Source: Salinibacter sp. 10B (GTDB lineage: Bacteria > Bacteroidota > Rhodothermia > Rhodothermales > Salinibacteraceae). Taken from it: 64,000 bases of DNA. Under the pieces are notes generated by a model. It worked only from the letters and a program-made list of their open reading frames with translations, was not told where the DNA came from and did not search any database. The stretch covers positions 2,097,909-2,161,908 of the forward strand of contig NZ_MQWC01000004.1 of assembly GCF_002954405.1 (NCBI RefSeq). Reading direction: 5' to 3'. Below, in pieces: positions 60,263 through 64,000 of this stretch. Made by a program: the position numbers and the translations under genes. Within the stretch, counting starts at the first letter, position 1. Each line of letters starts with the position of its first letter.

Positions 60263-63200
60263 ATGAATAGACACTTCCTTCACGTCCTTTCCCTGGGCAT
60301 TCTGGCCGGTTGTCTCGCCGGATGCGGCGGCGGGGTGCGCTCCGGACAGGCCCCATCCGGCGACAGTGTGACGGTCGAAACGGTGGACCTCGACACCGAT
60401 GCCGCGTCCGATGGCTATGTCCCCACCCTCGACGGCCCGCTGCGGATCCTCAGCGCCGCGCCCGCCGGACAACTTGAGGCCATGAGAGGGCGTCAGCCGA
60501 TCTCCGTCACGTTCAGCCGCCCGATGGTGGCGTTGGGCGACGCGTCTCCGCCCTCGTCAAATGCGATCACAGTGGAGCCGGCGGTGCCCGGCTCGCTGCG
60601 GTGGGAGGGGACGCAGACGCTCGTCTACCAGCCCGCTGAGCGCTTGCCCCCCGCCACCGAATTTACGGTGCGCCTTTCCGACGAGATCACAGACCGCGAT
60701 GGCAACGCGCTCTCGGAACCGTACACCTGGACCTTTCAGACGCCGCGTCCTCGTATTGTATCGTCATCGCCCGCCGACGGCGCCGAGTTTGCCGCCCCCG
60801 ACTCGTCGGTCCGCCTCTCGTTTAGCCGGCCAGTCGAGGCCGCCTCCGCAACGCCTTATCTAGACCCCAGCTTCCCCGTCGCCTCCATCACGAACGACGG
60901 CGACAGTACCCTGGTCGTGACTCCTTCTCGTCCGCTATCGCAGGGGGAGCGGTACACGGTCACGGCGCAGGCGGGCCTCCCAAGCACCGGCTACCCACTC
61001 GGTCTCGGGGCAGACCGGACCGTTCGATTCCGCGTGCGCCCGACGCCTGCTCTCACCGACATCACTCAACCGCGGCGGTACGGTGACGGGCCATTTGCGC
61101 CGGACCGCGGCCTCACGCTGCAATTCAGGACGCCGGTGTCTTTTGGCGATGTGCGGGAAGCAATCTCGTTCAGTCCTTCGGTCGAATGGTCGACAGGCGC
61201 CGGCGCGCGCGACGCCAACGAGGATGTGCGGCACTCGCTCCCTGTCAATTTCGAGCCCAACACGCAGTACACGCTCACGATTGCGGGGTTGACGGACCAA
61301 TTTGGGCAACGCCTCCCGCGCACGACGCGCTCTTTTCAGACGGGCGCCTACGAGCCGCACTTCTACATGAACCAGGGCATGATGGTGATCGAAGCGGATC
61401 AACATCCGGTAGTGCCCCTGCAGGTGACGAACGTCGAGTCGGTCCAACTCGGCATGGAACGCCTCTCGGCCGATGAGATCGTGCCCGCCCTCCCGGCCTA
61501 CGATCAGCAGACGAGCTACGACCGACGGGACGACGCCCAGACTCGCCCGCCGGTGGCCGCCGACCGAACGCACGAGCTTCCGATCGAGCGCAACACGCTG
61601 GAAACGGTGCCGCTCCGGCTCGACTCACTGCTCTCTGCCGACAGCACGGGCATCGTGGGCGTGCGTCTGATTCGCCCACGATTCCGGGAGTACGATGATC
61701 CAGACCTTCGGGCCCTCGCACAGATAACCCACCTCGGCGTGACGGGCAAATTCAGTCCGCACCAGAATCTCGTCGTCGTCACCGACCTGTCAAGCGACAC
61801 GCCCGTGGAGGGGGCCACGGTCACCATTCGAGACGCCAAGAACGAGGTCCACTGGCGCGGCACGACCGACGCCGAGGGCCGCGTGCAAACGCCCGGCTGG
61901 CACGAGCTCGGCATCGAGCAACCGACCAAATATTCCAACCCAGCGCAGTACGCTATTGTCGAGCACGAGGGGGATGTCGCCTTCACCAGCAACCGGTACG
62001 ACGACGGATTGGAGCCGTACCGCTTTGACCTCAACTACTCCTGGAACCCGGAGCCCGTCACGCGCACGGGTACCATCTTCTCCGACCGCGGCCTCTACAA
62101 GACCGGCGAAACCGTTCACCTAAAGGGCCTCCTGCGCACGAAGACGGATGCCGACTGGCAGACGACTCGCGACAGCGTGCAGGTCGTCGTTCGTGATCCG
62201 CGAGACGAGATCGTGCTGGATCGTCGTCTCCGCCCCAGCGAGCTCGGAGCCTTTGCCCTCGACTGGAACGTGCCTTCCGGGGCGGCCCTCGGCTACTACC
62301 GCGTGCAGGTGCTCCCCGCCGATGCATCGGAAGAGGACGCCCGCCGCGGATACCGGAACGACCAAATCGCGTCCGGCAATTTTCAGGTGAACGCGTTCCG
62401 GCGCGCGAGCTTCGCCGTGAACGCGCAGTCCGGACTCGACAGCTACGTGGCCGGTGATTTCTTCGAGGGTCGCGTGTCCGGGCACTACCTTTTCGGTGCG
62501 GGCATGGCGGGCCAGCCGGTCACGATGGAGCTCAACCGCCGCTCCGGCTCGTATTCGCCGCCCGGCTTCCAGGGCTTCCGCTTCAGCCCCATCGAGACCG
62601 ATTATCTCGGCGAGACGCTCCTCCGCACCGAAACTACGCTCGACTCCACGAGCAGCGTCGTGGCCGAACGGGTGCGCCTGCCCGGCAACCCCCAGGGCGC
62701 CCCAGCAGAGCTCGTCTGGCGCGGCACCGTGACGGCCCCGTCCCGCCAACAGATCAGCGACCAGACGACCGTCCCGCTCCATCCCGGCCGCTACTACGTG
62801 GGCCTGAAGCCGGGCACCTCGTTCATGGACCTCTCGCAGGACAGCACACTGGCGGTGGACGTTGTAACGGTGGACCCGACGGGCGCACCGGTCTCTGGGA
62901 AAGACGTGACGGTCGAACTGGTGCGGCTGCAGTGGAACAGCGTGCGCGAGGTGGGGGCCGACGGACGGTTGAATTGGCGTAGCGAGCGGACCGAGACGGT
63001 CGTGCGCTCGAAGACGGTGACGACGCCGCAGGGCAAGATGAGTCGCCTCCGCATGACCGTGCCCACAGGCGGCCAGTACCGTCTCCGTGCCACGAGCCAG
63101 GACGTGCGTGGCAACACCATTCGGTCGGCGACCTACCTCTACGCCTCGGGCGAGGGGTACGTGGCCTGGCAGCGCAACAACGATGACCGGATCAACCTCG

Positions 63201-64000
63201 TCCCCGAGAAGACGGACTACGCCCCCGGTGAGACGGCCCGGTTGATGGTGCAATCGCCGTACGAGGAGACCACCGCCCTCATTACTGTGGAGCGAGAGGG
63301 CATCCTCACGAGCCGCGTCGAGACGCTCACGGGCAGTACACCGATGATCGAGGTGCCGATTACGGACGAATACCTGCCGAACGTCTTCGTAAGCGTGATT
63401 CTGCTGAAGGGCCGCACCGCCCCACCGAAGGCCGGGAGCGACCCCGGCGCCCCAAGCTTCAAGATCGGCTACGCGAGCCTGTCGGTAGACCCCGACCAGC
63501 AGCACCTACGCGTCGACGTGTCGCCGGACCAGGAGGAATATCGTCCGGGTGAGGAGGTGAACGTGGACCTGCAGCTGACGAATGCGAGCGGTACGGGCGT
63601 GCCCGGCGAAATTGCCTTCAGTGCGGCGGATGCGGGCGTCCTCAACCTCATCGACTACCGGCTACCCGATCCGTTCGACACGTTCTATGGCCCGCGCCCG
63701 CTCGGCGTCACGACCACCGAAACGCGCGCACGAATCGTGGAGCAGCGCAGCTATGGGCAAAAGGCCGAAAACACCGGCGGTGGAGGGACAGAGCAACGAT
63801 CCTCAGTACGGCAGGACTTCCGTCCACTCGCCCACTGGGCACCGGCCGTCGAGACCAACGCGGACGGGGAGGCCACCGTGTCGTTCGATCTGCCCGAGAG
63901 CCTGACGACGTTCCGCCTCATGGCCTCGGCGTACACCGAAAACAACAAATTCGGCGCCGACCAGACGGACATTGTCGTCACCAAGCCGCTGGTGTTGAAA
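60263..64000 (+). CDS. Bacterial alpha-2-macroglobulin family lipoprotein (3' truncated by window)
   Basis: From ATG 60263 the frame stays open for 1246 codons to the end of the window. A lipoprotein signal (LGILAGCLAGC) anchors it in the envelope. An N-terminal Ig-like domain (VTFSRPMVALGD, TEFTVRLSDEITDRDGNAL) and further MG-type strands follow; MG2/bait-region landmarks are YSWNPEPVTRTGTIFSDRGL and YKTGETVHLKGLLRTK. Near the end EIAFSAADAGVLNLIDYRLP and FRPLAHWAPAVETNADGEAT lead into the A2M domain. The thioester motif would lie beyond the window. Bacterial alpha-2-macroglobulins trap foreign peptidases in the periplasm and work with PBP1C, the gene upstream. Confidence 0.92.
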   Translation, partial: MNRHFLHVLSLGILAGCLAGCGGGVRSGQAPSGDSVTVETVDLDTDAASDGYVPTLDGPLRILSAAPAGQLEAMRGRQPISVTFSRPMVALGDASPPSSNAITVEPAVPGSLRWEGTQTLVYQPAERLPPATEFTVRLSDEITDRDGNALSEPYTWTFQTPRPRIVSSSPADGAEFAAPDSSVRLSFSRPVEAASATPYLDPSFPVASITNDGDSTLVVTPSRPLSQGERYTVTAQAGLPSTGYPLGLGADRTVRFRVRPTPALTDITQPRRYGDGPFAPDRGLTLQFRTPVSFGDVREAISFSPSVEWSTGAGARDANEDVRHSLPVNFEPNTQYTLTIAGLTDQFGQRLPRTTRSFQTGAYEPHFYMNQGMMVIEADQHPVVPLQVTNVESVQLGMERLSADEIVPALPAYDQQTSYDRRDDAQTRPPVAADRTHELPIERNTLETVPLRLDSLLSADSTGIVGVRLIRPRFREYDDPDLRALAQITHLGVTGKFSPHQNLVVVTDLSSDTPVEGATVTIRDAKNEVHWRGTTDAEGRVQTPGWHELGIEQPTKYSNPAQYAIVEHEGDVAFTSNRYDDGLEPYRFDLNYSWNPEPVTRTGTIFSDRGLYKTGETVHLKGLLRTKTDADWQTTRDSVQVVVRDPRDEIVLDRRLRPSELGAFALDWNVPSGAALGYYRVQVLPADASEEDARRGYRNDQIASGNFQVNAFRRASFAVNAQSGLDSYVAGDFFEGRVSGHYLFGAGMAGQPVTMELNRRSGSYSPPGFQGFRFSPIETDYLGETLLRTETTLDSTSSVVAERVRLPGNPQGAPAELVWRGTVTAPSRQQISDQTTVPLHPGRYYVGLKPGTSFMDLSQDSTLAVDVVTVDPTGAPVSGKDVTVELVRLQWNSVREVGADGRLNWRSERTETVVRSKTVTTPQGKMSRLRMTVPTGGQYRLRATSQDVRGNTIRSATYLYASGEGYVAWQRNNDDRINLVPEKTDYAPGETARLMVQSPYEETTALITVEREGILTSRVETLTGSTPMIEVPITDEYLPNVFVSVILLKGRTAPPKAGSDPGAPSFKIGYASLSVDPDQQHLRVDVSPDQEEYRPGEEVNVDLQLTNASGTGVPGEIAFSAADAGVLNLIDYRLPDPFDTFYGPRPLGVTTTETRARIVEQRSYGQKAENTGGGGTEQRSSVRQDFRPLAHWAPAVETNADGEATVSFDLPESLTTFRLMASAYTENNKFGADQTDIVVTKPLVLK

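Overview
The window is GC-rich chromosomal DNA from a bacterium that looks like a halophilic member of the Bacteroidota/Rhodothermota, close to Salinibacter. The grounds are: many strongly acidic proteins (Asp/Glu-rich tails, as expected of salt-in halophiles); a TrkA/TrkH potassium uptake pair; a PorQ-like protein of the type IX secretion system; DUF5916 and CRTAC1 (ASPIC/UnbV) surface proteins; few Shine-Dalgarno sequences; and a REP-associated transposase remnant. The genus is an inference. I saw no rRNA, tRNA, CRISPR array, prophage or intact insertion sequence.

Layout. 0-3 kb: a truncated response regulator, a REC-PAS-HisKA_3 kinase and a PorQ-like protein. 3-9 kb: a DUF5916 outer-membrane protein, a flavoprotein disulfide oxidoreductase, a YjeF_N epimerase and a lipoprotein. 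9-14.5 kb: a frameshifted msrA, an AhpD-like protein, a divergent Lrp regulator/EamA exporter pair, a frameshifted flavodoxin-like reductase, a class II glutamine amidotransferase and a lipoprotein. 15-20.6 kb: CorA and three envelope/peptidoglycan enzymes (M48 peptidase, YcbB-type L,D-transpeptidase, M15-like peptidase). 20.7-27 kb: an orphan RnfD-like membrane protein with two CRTAC1 proteins, one carrying an N-terminal TPR block. 27-31.8 kb: TrkH, TrkA, DUF4286 and archease. 31.9-37.7 kb: PhoX-like phosphatase, S9 peptidase and a nitrilase-family amidase. 38-45 kb is more accessory: a lipoprotein plus partner, two HNH nucleases with putative DNA-sulfur-binding N-termini, an RDD protein, an SDR and unknowns. 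45.6-54.2 kb: a five-PAS/GAF kinase, an acidic small protein coupled to an intact msrA, a PEP-synthase/rifampicin-phosphotransferase-like protein and an outer-membrane protein. 54.4-64 kb: a one-protein kinase-REC-AraC regulator, PBP1C, a decayed REP-associated transposase with REP-like palindromes, and a bacterial alpha-2-macroglobulin that runs off the end.

How the genes work together. Several blocks are recognisable modules: potassium uptake (TrkHA), peptidoglycan remodelling (M48/Ldt/M15), periplasmic defence (PBP1C plus alpha-2-macroglobulin, split by a mobile element), and possibly phosphorothioate-dependent restriction (two HNH genes). The best candidate for an undescribed system is the RnfD-like/CRTAC1/TPR-CRTAC1 cluster at 20.7-27.0 kb. 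Three genes (msrA at 9 kb, the reductase at 12 kb, the transposase at 59 kb) have broken frames; read data are needed to separate real decay from indel errors.
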